A stretch of 64,000 bases of DNA from Pedobacter ghigonis (lineage in GTDB: Bacteria; Bacteroidota; Bacteroidia; Sphingobacteriales; Sphingobacteriaceae): positions 1-64,000 of the forward strand of contig NZ_CAESCM010000004.1 in NCBI RefSeq assembly GCF_903166585.1, given 5' to 3'. Of the stretch, positions 9,271-18,486 are shown piece by piece. The position numbers were made by a program, and so were the translations under genes. The notes below the pieces were generated by a model, which was not told the DNA's origin, made no database searches, and saw only the letters and a program-made list of their open reading frames with translations. Position 1 is the first letter of the stretch. The number at the start of each line of letters is the position of its first letter.

Positions 9271-10865
9271 CTAAATGAACTTCTCAAACCAATGGTTAAC
9301 AAACCTGTTCTGTTCAAACCCAATGCGTTGCTTTCTCTCCGGTAAGTACCGGCAACTTCTATCCTTAAATTATATTTCGGGTTTAATAAATAAGCTACCT
9401 GCCCCTTTACATAATATAAATCGGTGCCAATCCCCTGACCAATATGGCTGCCATACTGTACCGATCTGGTATCATAACTTTTAAAAATATCACCGCCATA
9501 ATTCATATCAGCAGGATCCAAGCCATACCGCGAGTACAATGCTTGCCCTTGTAAGTCAAATCTATTATAACTGTAATTTAAAATCCCTAAAAACTCCCTA
9601 AAGTTTGCGCCTCGAGGGTGTGCTAATGATTGATTATAATTGGCATAATTAGATATTCGGTCAAAATGGGCATAAGTATAAGGCCTTGCGGTATTAAATT
9701 CAGCAAGATAGTTTAAACCTGGCACCTTAAATAAATCCGATCCACGTACCCCAAACTGTACAGCAAACTTATTGGCCCAATAACCATTCCCCTTAAAAAA
9801 TTCTTTTGCAGTAAATTCGTCAAACATAAACTGGCCATATAATGCTGTTTTTTCTAATAGTTCATATTTCAGGTTAATCCCTAAGCGCATTTTATCTGGT
9901 GAGGTCGTATTCGTATTCTCAACTGGGCGCAAAAACATAAAAGGGTGGATATAATTAAAATCAAACCCACGTTTGCCTTCTGGTTGCGCATCAGCCCAGG
10001 TTACAGCCTGAAAAAAGCCTACCGAAAAACGTTTCGTAGCATTCCAGTCTACATAATGCGCAGCCATCCACTTTCCTCTGTCTCCAAGTCTTCTATCTGC
10101 AGTAAACCGCTCTGCTCCCGGATCCAGCATATAGGCAAATATGGTCTGGTATTGAACACTTCCTAAAGTGGCACGTACACGGAAAAAAGAATAGTTTGAT
10201 GACACATCAGATAACAGCATCGAACGGTATCCATCACCTATAAAGTTCTTGTCGTAGCCTAAAGCAAAATTCAAATGCTTATTCGGCGTATAAGATAAGA
10301 GTGCCGTTACGTACGACCAGTCTTGCTTGTCTACCCCCAATTTACCATAACCTTGCCCAGGCACAACCTGATTGGCTACAATAAAATTATTTATATAATT
10401 GGCAAATTTCCCCTGGTTCTCGAAACCATTTAAATAGAAAGAAAATTGCTTACCAACATTCCCACCTACCTGAAAGCCTCTCGTGTTTAACCAGGTTGTA
10501 CGATCACTGGCAACATCTCGGCCAATTTGAAAATCAGGCAAAAAGTCGGCATAAATGCTATAATCGTCATCCTTAAATTCTAAAAGGTGTTCCTGAAACA
10601 ATTTACGGTGTACCCACCTTCTTTTGTTCAAACTATCAGTACCGGCATTCATCAAAGAATCATATTGCTTTTGCAAAGCGCTATCATCTGCATAAAAGCC
10701 TTTAATAGCCGAGTGAAATTTCGATTGGCGATCATATACCGATGTACTTAGCTTTTGGTAAAACTGATAATCGTAAGGGATAATATTATTGGGAGTAGGA
10801 TTTTGTGCTTTCGTACTTAAAGCAAAAATGGCCATAAAGGCCATAAAGAGGATTTTTTTCGTCAT
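9249..10865 (-). CDS. RemB/Wzi-like outer-membrane beta-barrel protein
   Basis: 538 residues with a cleavable signal peptide ending at STKAQ (about residue 21). The rest is alternating aromatic/polar strands with turns, the pattern of an outer-membrane barrel. GYDKNFIGDGYRSMLLSD (about 215-232) resembles the conserved core of the gliding-motility protein RemB of Flavobacterium, and the overall plan also resembles capsule-assembly Wzi proteins, which hold capsule at the surface. It begins 3 bp after the stop of the CapD-like gene at the tail of the polysaccharide operon, which favours a role in surface attachment of the polymer. RemB and Wzi cannot be separated by eye. Confidence 0.65.
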   Translation of the reverse strand: MTKKILFMAFMAIFALSTKAQNPTPNNIIPYDYQFYQKLSTSVYDRQSKFHSAIKGFYADDSALQKQYDSLMNAGTDSLNKRRWVHRKLFQEHLLEFKDDDYSIYADFLPDFQIGRDVASDRTTWLNTRGFQVGGNVGKQFSFYLNGFENQGKFANYINNFIVANQVVPGQGYGKLGVDKQDWSYVTALLSYTPNKHLNFALGYDKNFIGDGYRSMLLSDVSSNYSFFRVRATLGSVQYQTIFAYMLDPGAERFTADRRLGDRGKWMAAHYVDWNATKRFSVGFFQAVTWADAQPEGKRGFDFNYIHPFMFLRPVENTNTTSPDKMRLGINLKYELLEKTALYGQFMFDEFTAKEFFKGNGYWANKFAVQFGVRGSDLFKVPGLNYLAEFNTARPYTYAHFDRISNYANYNQSLAHPRGANFREFLGILNYSYNRFDLQGQALYSRYGLDPADMNYGGDIFKSYDTRSVQYGSHIGQGIGTDLYYVKGQVAYLLNPKYNLRIEVAGTYRRESNALGLNRTGLLTIGLRSSFRNIYHDF

Positions 10866-10868
10866 TTT

Positions 10869-12809
10869 CTAATCGTTAATAATTTGATCTAATTCTTCAA
10901 ATACCGAATTTTTACTTTTGAACTCCGGGACAAGCTTTTTCATGTTGATTACCACTTGTCTATCATTACCTGATCTTGCTGAGGCAACCAGCTCATAAAT
11001 CTGTTTTTCTACATCAGCAAATATATATTCACGCACCTTGCCAATCATAATTTTTTCGTGGTGGGTGGGCATGGTATTCTCGTTATCATTCAAGAGCTCT
11101 TCGTAAAGTTTTTCTCCCGGTCGTAAACCAGAATATTCAATCTTCACATCAACATTGGGTTCTAAACCAGCTAATCTGATCATTTTTTTGGCCAATTCTA
11201 CAATCTTAACCGATTTACCCATATCGAAAACGAAAATCTCACCACCTTTACCCATGCACCCTGCTTCCAGCACCAAACGGCAAGCCTCAGGTATGGTCAT
11301 AAAATAGCGGGTAATTTCAGGGTGCGTAACCGTTAATGGTCCACCTTTTTCAATCTGCTGCCTGAAGCGGGGAATTACAGATCCGTTTGATCCTAAAACA
11401 TTGCCAAACCTCGTAGTAATAAATTTGGTAATAGGTTTGACATTTAGCTCGTTAATGTATTGTAAACCATTACTAAAAATAAAGCCTTCTGTACTTAACG
11501 AATTGTTTAATGATTGAACATAAATTTCGGCAATCCTTTTAGAAGCCCCCATAATATTAGTGGGGTTTACTGCCTTATCGGTAGAAATCATCACGAACTT
11601 TTGCACACCAAATTTAACAGCTTTATCCGCAATAGTTTTGGTACCCAAAACATTAGCCTTAATCGCCTCTGCCGGATTATCCTCCATCAAAGGCACATGT
11701 TTATAGGCCGCAGCATGATACACATAATGTGGTTTATAAGTATCAAATAACTTATCCATACGTTGTTCATCTCTAACATCACCTACAAAGGCATGAAAAT
11801 TCTTATTCTTATTGTTTTCTTCTAATTCAAGATACAGTTCGTGTAAAGCTGTTTCCAATTGATCACAAAGAATAATCAAACCCACCTCGAATTTAGATAG
11901 CTGCCGCACAATTTCACTACCAATAGATCCGGCCGCGCCAGTAATCAGGATTCGCTTTTTATTCAGCATTTCACCAATGCCTTCTATATCAATCTTAATA
12001 GATTTACGATTTAATAGATCCTCAATATTCAGCTTTTGAATCTGCGCAGACTTTAACTGTCCATTGGTCCAAACATCAAGTGGCGGGATATTTAAAACCT
12101 TTATATCATTTTCTAAACATAAATCTACAATCGCATCTTTTTTATCATCGGGAATAGTGTAAGAGGCAAAGATAATTTCATCCAGCTCATGCTCACCAAT
12201 CAAATAGGCCAGGTTCGCAGCGTCCAAAATTTTCACACCATCTATGGTCTTGCCCACCTTGCGCTGATCATCATCAACAAAGGCAACAATATTTTTATTT
12301 ACACTTCCATCATGATCAAAAGTTCGTTTAGTGGCCAGGCCAGCTTCACCAGCTCCGTAAATAATTACCTTTTTCTTATCCAGGTTAAGGTTCTTCACAT
12401 AAATAAAGAAGTATTTAATCAGCACTCGATAAGTCATCAACAGCAAAAAGCTGGCTAAACCATTGGTGATTAATATAGTAAAAGAAATTAAGGGGTATTG
12501 GAAAAAAGTAATTGAAATTAGATTTAGAACAAAAAAAGTTCCGTTACAAATAATTACTGATAACAAAATGCGGAATGAATCCTGAGCGCTGGTATAACGA
12601 ATAATGCCCGTAAAGGTCTTAATATGAAAAAAAACAGCAATATTTATGGTTCCGAGAATCAAAAGATTCCGGGCCAACTCTGGCAATTCAATTGCAGTTA
12701 AATCTAAGTTATTCTTAAGTGAATAAGCAAATATTAAAGAACAGGTGCATATAGTCAAATCTAATAAGAAAATGACCCAGCGGGGAACAATATTAATTTG
12801 TGTAAACAA
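10869..12809 (-). CDS. CapD/WbpM-type nucleotide-sugar 4,6-dehydratase (membrane)
   Basis: 646 residues. Four N-terminal membrane helices (about 10-125) are followed by a first Rossmann-like domain (IIYGAGEAG, about 148-156) and a second SDR domain with the NAD motif ITGAAGSIGS (about 290). The catalytic segment STDKAVNPTNIMGASKR has Met in place of the usual Tyr, the S-M-K triad of WbpM/PglF, which convert UDP-GlcNAc to UDP-4-keto-6-deoxy-GlcNAc. No in-frame ATG precedes the first helix; the likely start is TTG at 12809. It lies downstream of NeuD-like and WecA-like genes but without the aminotransferase such groups usually carry. Confidence 0.88.
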   Translation of the reverse strand: MFTQINIVPRWVIFLLDLTICTCSLIFAYSLKNNLDLTAIELPELARNLLILGTINIAVFFHIKTFTGIIRYTSAQDSFRILLSVIICNGTFFVLNLISITFFQYPLISFTILITNGLASFLLLMTYRVLIKYFFIYVKNLNLDKKKVIIYGAGEAGLATKRTFDHDGSVNKNIVAFVDDDQRKVGKTIDGVKILDAANLAYLIGEHELDEIIFASYTIPDDKKDAIVDLCLENDIKVLNIPPLDVWTNGQLKSAQIQKLNIEDLLNRKSIKIDIEGIGEMLNKKRILITGAAGSIGSEIVRQLSKFEVGLIILCDQLETALHELYLELEENNKNKNFHAFVGDVRDEQRMDKLFDTYKPHYVYHAAAYKHVPLMEDNPAEAIKANVLGTKTIADKAVKFGVQKFVMISTDKAVNPTNIMGASKRIAEIYVQSLNNSLSTEGFIFSNGLQYINELNVKPITKFITTRFGNVLGSNGSVIPRFRQQIEKGGPLTVTHPEITRYFMTIPEACRLVLEAGCMGKGGEIFVFDMGKSVKIVELAKKMIRLAGLEPNVDVKIEYSGLRPGEKLYEELLNDNENTMPTHHEKIMIGKVREYIFADVEKQIYELVASARSGNDRQVVINMKKLVPEFKSKNSVFEELDQIIND

Positions 12810-12854
12810 AATACAATAGGCTAAATTTTAGTAAAGATACACATTATAACAATC

Positions 12855-13403
12855 CTAATACAAATCTAATGCGATAACTTCATCGTTTTCAAAAGCATCC
12901 GGAATCTCTGTTAGTCTTGCCACGCTACTACAGCCCTCAATACTTACCCCCTTGCCAATCTTAGCACCGCCACCAATATATGAATTAGGATATATACTGC
13001 AAAAATCTCCGATGAACGCATCATGATCAATAGTTACGTTAGCATTAATCACTACGTGCTTACCAATAATTGCTCCCGACTGAATCACAGCACCGGCTAA
13101 AATTACACTTCCTTCTCCAATTACAACATCGGCTGCAACCGTAGCTTTAGGATGCACTATAGTGCCAAATTCATGTACAATATATTTGGAAATATTTCGC
13201 CTGATCTCATTATTACCTATTCCAATAATAAGCTTTGCCTGTTGCTCAATACTTTCGTGATAAGAAGAAACAGGAACACCGTTGATTACTGATAAATCTT
13301 GATTATCATCAAAATAGGTGACTAACTGATCATCATTTAATTTAATCGTATCTCCAATCACCCTTGCGTGGCCTCCACCACCATAAATTACCCAATCACT
13401 CAT
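12855..13403 (-). CDS. NeuD/PglD-type sugar acyltransferase
   Basis: 182 residues. A small N-terminal Rossmann-like domain (VIYGGGGHARVI, about 4-15) binds the nucleotide sugar, followed by left-handed beta-helix hexapeptide repeats (about 85-165) that bind acetyl-CoA; the His in VTIDHDAFIGD matches the catalytic base of PglD. Relatives N-acetylate 4-amino sugars (PglD, LegH) or O-acetylate sialic acid (NeuD). It overlaps the end of the WecA-like gene by 8 bp (ATGAGTGA), so it is translationally coupled. It is a candidate to supply the N-acetylation step missing from the nonulosonic-acid block 14 kb away. Confidence 0.82.
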   Translation of the reverse strand: MSDWVIYGGGGHARVIGDTIKLNDDQLVTYFDDNQDLSVINGVPVSSYHESIEQQAKLIIGIGNNEIRRNISKYIVHEFGTIVHPKATVAADVVIGEGSVILAGAVIQSGAIIGKHVVINANVTIDHDAFIGDFCSIYPNSYIGGGAKIGKGVSIEGCSSVARLTEIPDAFENDEVIALDLY

Positions 13404-14376
13404 TACTTAACTTTAAGTTAAACAAATGTTCTCTACCCTCAATTTTAAATCTTAAGGTTACGAAAACAACCAGGCACATTGCCAACAAGAATAATGCCGA
13501 TAAAAAATTAGCCTGTATAACAAAGATAATAAGGAGGTTAATAACCAATTGAACAGCCAAATAAAGCGCTACAACAGCCAGTTGTGGCCATTTTTTCTCA
13601 TTAGCTAAATATTGATAAAAATGTGAGCGGTGTGCTTTAAAAATATTTTCCTTCCGCATTACCCTGAAGAAAATTGTAGTCACTGTATCCAATCCGTATA
13701 CCAGTAAAAATAAAATGTAAACTGGATTCTGTGTTTTAAAAATCAACTGTCCTAAAAGAAAAACAATAATAAAGGCAATACTTACACTCCCTACATCCCC
13801 CGCAAAGCATTTGGCTTTTTTTCTAAAGTTGAAAAAGTTAAATACCAATACAGATATAATTATCATAAGCAATAGTTGTACAGATGTAAAATCAACAACA
13901 TACTGATCGATATAATAAAGGGTGCCTAAAAGCAATAAACTATATCCACCTGTAATCCCGTTAATGCCATCCATAAAATTATAGGCATTAATAGTACCTA
14001 TTACTACAACAGCTCCTATTGCCGTAAAATACCAGGGGAAATAAATTACATCCAGTTGTGTAAAGAGCAATAGCACCGATAAACCATGTACTATCAATCT
14101 CACTTTGTTATTAAGCGTATGCATATCATCCAGAAAGCTGATAAGCGCAATGAGAAACAAACCGATACTGAAAAACAGATAGTGAAAGTCAAAAAGAAAA
14201 AAAGCAAGCAAGCCTGCCAGGCTAAAAATAATCCCTCCTCCACGTATAGTAACACTAGAATGAGAACTTCGATGGTTAGGTTTATCAATGATATTAAATC
14301 GATCTGCTATTTTGAAATAGGTTATTTCAAGAAAAAATAGTGCCGAAATAATTAGAGTAGTTTCTAAAAATGTCAT
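13396..14376 (-). CDS. WecA/WbpL-type undecaprenyl-phosphate sugar-1-phosphate transferase
   Basis: 326 residues with about ten membrane helices. It transfers a HexNAc-1-phosphate to undecaprenyl phosphate and so starts the lipid-linked repeat unit. Family motifs are present: FLDDMHTL (DD pair, about 84), NAYNFMDGINGITGG (about 131-145, the NxxNxxDG core) and the HRSHFYQYL segment with paired histidines (about 246). It belongs to the MraY/WecA superfamily; WbpL-type enzymes use 6-deoxy-HexNAc donors such as UDP-FucNAc or UDP-QuiNAc, which fits the neighbouring CapD-like dehydratase. Confidence 0.88.
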   Translation of the reverse strand: MTFLETTLIISALFFLEITYFKIADRFNIIDKPNHRSSHSSVTIRGGGIIFSLAGLLAFFLFDFHYLFFSIGLFLIALISFLDDMHTLNNKVRLIVHGLSVLLLFTQLDVIYFPWYFTAIGAVVVIGTINAYNFMDGINGITGGYSLLLLGTLYYIDQYVVDFTSVQLLLMIIISVLVFNFFNFRKKAKCFAGDVGSVSIAFIIVFLLGQLIFKTQNPVYILFLLVYGLDTVTTIFFRVMRKENIFKAHRSHFYQYLANEKKWPQLAVVALYLAVQLVINLLIIFVIQANFLSALFLLAMCLVVFVTLRFKIEGREHLFNLKLSNE

Positions 14377-14416
14377 AAGTAAAATACAATTTTCGATTCT
14401 TCAGTTATGAATATAT

Positions 14417-15241
14417 TTATTTTTGCTCCTTTATTTTAGATATTGTCCTCTTATTAGTTATCGACCTTTCTTTATCAAAAATCCAGCCCCATTTATTAAA
14501 ATAGTACACCGCAGATGTAAGATACATTTTAAGATTTCTCCAATCACTTATGGACTTAAAAAGATGATCATGGAAAACTACACTATTTGGATAAAAAACA
14601 TTTTTAAACCCTGCAGCAATACATCTTCTACTTATATCTAGATCTTCCATATGCATAAAAATTTTCTCATCAAATCCTTGTATTTTTTTAAGTGCTTCTG
14701 AAGAAAAAACCATAAAGCATCCGGAAAGATATGGGACTTCCATTATTTGATTATATCCACTAAACTTTAATTCAAAATTGTTAGTAATTTTTTCCTTAAT
14801 GGATTGAACTGGCATAAATCTTCTAATAAAGAAATCTATGGGGCTTGGAATTAATTTAGCTAGATATTGAACATTTCCATTTGGATACAATATTTTTGGC
14901 ATAATTAGCCCAATTGATTTATCTCTTACCATAAAATCAATAATATTTTCTAAAACACCTTCGTCATAGTAAATATCAGGGTTTAGCACCAAATGGTATT
15001 TTGTATCATCTATATACTTAAAAATACCAATATTATGTGAGGTGCCATAACCAGGATTTTGGGGGTTAGAAATATATTCCACCCTGCTATCTATTATGAT
15101 ATTCTTTAACTCGTCAGTGGGAGAATTGTCAATCAATACTAATCTAACATTTAAATTAGTATTGAGAAAACTATTAATTGCGTTTAAAAGCTGAGTTCTT
15201 TCATTTTTATAAATTACTAAACTACAAACAATATCAAACAT
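14417..15241 (-). CDS. Family 2 glycosyltransferase (WbbL-like)
   Basis: 274 residues. The GT-A fold is seen from CSLVIYKN, LVLIDNSPTD (about 36-44) and the metal-binding LNPDIYYD (about 87), followed by a partner-specific region and IHLED-like MHMEDLDISRR (about 193-203). The overall pattern resembles WbbL and other rhamnosyltransferases that use dTDP-L-rhamnose, which rfbBCDA of this locus provide. It is a cytoplasmic, membrane-associated enzyme extending the undecaprenyl-linked unit. The gene is much richer in AT than the flanking core genes, as is the stretch up to about 17.5 kb. Confidence 0.8.
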   Translation of the reverse strand: MFDIVCSLVIYKNERTQLLNAINSFLNTNLNVRLVLIDNSPTDELKNIIIDSRVEYISNPQNPGYGTSHNIGIFKYIDDTKYHLVLNPDIYYDEGVLENIIDFMVRDKSIGLIMPKILYPNGNVQYLAKLIPSPIDFFIRRFMPVQSIKEKITNNFELKFSGYNQIMEVPYLSGCFMVFSSEALKKIQGFDEKIFMHMEDLDISRRCIAAGFKNVFYPNSVVFHDHLFKSISDWRNLKMYLTSAVYYFNKWGWIFDKERSITNKRTISKIKEQK

Positions 15242-15258
15242 CTTTTTTTGATTTACAG

Positions 15259-15966
15259 TTAATCATAAATAATAATATTAAGTAATGCCTTTATTAAATT
15301 TAATCTAAAAAATATCTTTTCCTTAAAATTAAATTTACTTTTACCACTCGATGTATCCGAAGTATTTTTATCATGCTTCCTATGGAATAACAAAATATTT
15401 GGTAAAAATTTCACTTTGAATTTAAGTTCTGCTACTAAGCCAATATACGAATCGTGCATTGGTAAATCTTTTGGAAAAGGTAAGCATTTATTTAAAACCT
15501 CTTTATTAAAGGCCATACAACATCCTATATAACTATTTCGGTAAAGATTTTTTATGATGCCCTTTTTTGAATTATTAAACTTAAAAAATGATGGTATGAT
15601 AGTTTCAAATTTATCGTTTACAACCTCACAATCTGACAACACAAGATCGTGATCGATTAAATATTCACACATGATTTTTACTTTATCTGGGGCCCAAACA
15701 TCATCTTGATCTGCTAAAAAAATAACATTACCACTTGCATTTTTTAAGCAATTTTCAAAATTATATATCGGACTATAAAATTTTTGACCTTCAAGTATTC
15801 TAATTCTCGAGTCCTTTAATGATTTTATTTTTGTAATAGTACCATCTGTCGAAGAGTCATCGGATATTATTATTTCATCATTTGGATTGATTTGGTTCAA
15901 AATTGATTTTATTTGATCAATAATATATTTTTCACCATTATAGGTTGCAATGCAGATAGAAATCAT
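15259..15966 (-). CDS. Family 2 glycosyltransferase
   Basis: 235 residues with a classic GT2 start (ISICIATYNGEKYI), IISDDSSTDGT (about 33-43) and LADQDDVWAPDK (about 85-96), the DQDD(V/I)W form of the DxD metal site seen in rhamnosyl- and galactosyltransferases of O-antigen loci. The C-terminal third is basic and lacks membrane helices. It lies 17 bp upstream of the next GT2 gene and 6 bp downstream of wzy. The donor sugar cannot be told from sequence. Confidence 0.8.
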   Translation of the reverse strand: MISICIATYNGEKYIIDQIKSILNQINPNDEIIISDDSSTDGTITKIKSLKDSRIRILEGQKFYSPIYNFENCLKNASGNVIFLADQDDVWAPDKVKIMCEYLIDHDLVLSDCEVVNDKFETIIPSFFKFNNSKKGIIKNLYRNSYIGCCMAFNKEVLNKCLPFPKDLPMHDSYIGLVAELKFKVKFLPNILLFHRKHDKNTSDTSSGKSKFNFKEKIFFRLNLIKALLNIIIYD

Positions 15967-15972
15967 AAAAAA

Positions 15973-17166
15973 TTATTCTAATTTTTTGTTATATTGAACA
16001 AAATCCATACGAATGTAGGAATACATTATAATCATTACTAGCATCCCTGTTGAACTAACCAATAATGGATTGGTCCCACAAATAAATAAATAAGTCGCAA
16101 AAGCAGGAATAATATATCGATTGTAAGTATTAATTTTTTTATTAACGATAATATTAATCATTGGATAAATAATCAATACTAAAAAAAATAACCCTAGAGG
16201 AATTCCAAAATAACGTATTAACTCGATATAAGTAAGTTCAACTTGAGAAGTAAACCCATTTTTACCAATTGAATAAAACCTACTGCCAAGCCCTTGACCC
16301 CATAATAAATATTGTGGATGTTCTTCAAAATTATCCATTAGAGATACATAGTGACCATGTTTAGTCTCCGCTGATGCTTCCTTTTTTTCAAATGATAAAC
16401 TCAAAGCAAACATTGTTATGGCTGTAAACAATAATGTTAGAGTAACTAAGGAGTAAAAGGCGTTTTTTCTTTCTTTCAGAAATATATAAATCCAATATAT
16501 AAGAACACAGATGGCTGAAATCATGTTTGCCCTCGTACCAGATATAATCAAACAAATAAAAAATGTTGATATTAAAATTATTTTTTTCACTGAGAAACCC
16601 TCTCTTACAATTACCGAGCAATAATAAGACAAAGGAAAAACTAGCATTGGGCTTGTTTTATAATAAATCATCGAAACAGTATATCCATAAAAATCCCTGT
16701 TGGCTATCATCATCGTTTCTGTTCCTATAACTAGATAATTATATACTTGTCCAAAAAGAGCTACATTATAAATCGGTAAGAAATAGATAAAAATTGTAAT
16801 TAAGGGTATAAGAATCGAACAGTTCGTTATATACTTTCCAATATCAATATTCATATCCACTACAACTATCAATAAAAATAAAATGGAAATAGATTTTAAA
16901 AATCCAAATGCAAATGCAAAATCAGTATATCCCCCCCCCTGAGCAATGGCAGTAAAAATTCCGAAAACAGTAATAAATATCAAAAAGAATATAATTATTA
17001 TATTTTCTTTATAATATTTTATTTTAGATGTTAATTTTAAAATCAACCATCCAAATATTACTAATATAAATGCTGGTATTTTTAAATGAAAAATGCGGTC
17101 GCTTGGATCTATTAATAGAATCAATACAAGAAGTGACAATAAAAATTTAACAATCCGAACAATCAT
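15973..17166 (-). CDS. wzy: O-antigen/capsule polymerase Wzy
   Basis: 397 residues with about eleven hydrophobic segments and a large soluble loop (about 265-320: KKEASAETKHGHYVSLMDNFEEHP, here cited only by position and composition), the usual layout of Wzy polymerases, which join repeat units on the periplasmic side. Wzy proteins share little sequence, so the call rests on topology and position beside wzx and glycosyltransferases. Codons 76-79 (Gln-Gly-Gly-Gly) are encoded by nine consecutive G residues, a slippage-prone tract that would truncate the protein near residue 80 if one base were gained or lost. Confidence 0.75.
   Translation of the reverse strand: MIVRIVKFLLSLLVLILLIDPSDRIFHLKIPAFILVIFGWLILKLTSKIKYYKENIIIIFFLIFITVFGIFTAIAQGGGYTDFAFAFGFLKSISILFLLIVVVDMNIDIGKYITNCSILIPLITIFIYFLPIYNVALFGQVYNYLVIGTETMMIANRDFYGYTVSMIYYKTSPMLVFPLSYYCSVIVREGFSVKKIILISTFFICLIISGTRANMISAICVLIYWIYIFLKERKNAFYSLVTLTLLFTAITMFALSLSFEKKEASAETKHGHYVSLMDNFEEHPQYLLWGQGLGSRFYSIGKNGFTSQVELTYIELIRYFGIPLGLFFLVLIIYPMINIIVNKKINTYNRYIIPAFATYLFICGTNPLLVSSTGMLVMIIMYSYIRMDFVQYNKKLE
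16931..16939 (-). repeat. Poly-G tract (9 G) inside wzy
   Basis: Nine C residues on the plus strand, nine G in the sense strand of wzy, at codons 76-79. The surrounding gene is strongly AT-rich, so a run of nine G is unexpected. Tracts of this kind drive slipped-strand phase variation in Campylobacter and Neisseria glycan genes. In this sequence the frame is open (ON). Confidence 0.8.
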
Positions 17167-17511
17167 ATTTTAGTTTTAAAAAAACATTCTAAAAATAGAG
17201 CTTTTATATTTTATATCGAGTTTTACATATCCTCAAAAACTGCGACATCTTACAGTCTTCCATTTTTAGACACTTAAAAAGGATTAAAGCCTCTCAAGCG
17301 TGTTTTATAGTATAAAGGAGTATACAAATCTTTAATACTATATAATACTTCCTATTACGATAACTATTGCGCTATTATAATTCAATACATCAAGAAATTT
17401 TCCTTTTACAGGAATATTAAAACAAACTTTGCTTAAAATCAACGGATTTATTTAATTACAAATGTTTTTGTTAAACATATTATACTATATAACAAAAATA
17501 TTCATAAACTA
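17167..17511. other. 345-bp AT-rich gap inside the polysaccharide locus
   Basis: The only long gap among otherwise touching genes. No reading frame is recognisable. A minus-strand TATTTTTG (17500-17493) fits a -7 box but lacks a -33 partner; if used it would give a 320-nt leader for wzy. It may be the scar of a lost gene or the join between two gene blocks; the genes to its left are the most AT-rich in the window. Confidence 0.35.
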
Positions 17512-18486
17512 TTAAAGCATTCGCTTGAGCCATTCATTTATAGAATACTTGTGCAATATTTGTTCAGGAGTTGGATTAAATTCGGCTTTAAAAAAAGCAG
17601 TGTCAAAATGTGGATTTTCCCTATCTATTACTAATATATTTTGTGAATCGTAAAAATCATAATTTACAATATCGCTATTTGTTGTAATTATTTTCTTTTG
17701 CGCGCCCAGCAGCTCTATTGTTCTCATGGTCAAACCAGTCTGTTGCGAATGAGCCATATCAAGAGTGGCCTTTGACTTCATAATTAAATCCAAATTCATT
17801 TTTGTGGTGATAGGTTTAAAGATAAGGTACTCTTTATTACCTTTTAGTTCTTTACCTACAAGCTTATGTAAAAGATAATTCATGTACCCTGTATAGAGAA
17901 TTACCTTATAGCGTAATCCTTCCTTTTTGCAAAAATTCACAATTTTTTTTACTAGTCTCAGCCTGTCTGAATGATACCAACCTAAGGAATAAAGATCATA
18001 TTTGACCTCCATCCCACCATATTGCCTTTTATCATACTCTCTCCTAAAAAAAAGAGGATTAAAAATAAATTCTTTGTTTTCGAGACAATCCGCCTTGTCA
18101 AATGAATAGACATTGTCAAAATTTTTAGCTGTTATTTTACTTTGCGGTATCCTAACAATAGAATCCCAGAGGTATAGAACCCATTTGCTATTCGGATTCT
18201 TGCTTTTGATTTTATCTATAGCATTCTGCGAAAGACATTCTCCTTTTATTACAAAGACAAGATCATAGTCAGATTTCGAGGAATTTGCTATATGCATACT
18301 TGTCTTTTCCCTATATGATTTTATCTTATCCCAATTATTTCTCCTTAGATAATACCTGTAAGGGATTCCTGCGGGAAATTCCGAAAAATAATCAACATCA
18401 TAACCTAATAAATTGAATTCATTGATTATAGCCTGATCATAATCATAAAAACCGATGCCTATAAATAAAACTTTTTTCCTATCCAT
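17512..18486 (-). CDS. CgeB-like glycosyltransferase
   Basis: 324 residues. Rossmann-like start KVLFIGIGFYDYD, then YDLVFVIKGE (about 81-90) and a C-terminal region TMRTIELLGAQKKIITTN (about 247-264) followed by FYDSQNILVI, the pattern of the CgeB / Glyco_trans_1 family found in capsule and spore-coat loci (GT-B fold, donor site in the C-terminal half). No membrane segment. It shares one base with the stop of the upstream epimerase gene (TAATG), so the two are coupled. Acceptor and donor are unknown. Confidence 0.6.
   Translation of the reverse strand: MDRKKVLFIGIGFYDYDQAIINEFNLLGYDVDYFSEFPAGIPYRYYLRRNNWDKIKSYREKTSMHIANSSKSDYDLVFVIKGECLSQNAIDKIKSKNPNSKWVLYLWDSIVRIPQSKITAKNFDNVYSFDKADCLENKEFIFNPLFFRREYDKRQYGGMEVKYDLYSLGWYHSDRLRLVKKIVNFCKKEGLRYKVILYTGYMNYLLHKLVGKELKGNKEYLIFKPITTKMNLDLIMKSKATLDMAHSQQTGLTMRTIELLGAQKKIITTNSDIVNYDFYDSQNILVIDRENPHFDTAFFKAEFNPTPEQILHKYSINEWLKRML

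Noticed and set aside
12810-12854. An ATG start for the CapD-like gene
   Set aside because: The upstream frame holds no ATG before the stop at about 12828; TTG at 12809 is the best available start, with moderate certainty.
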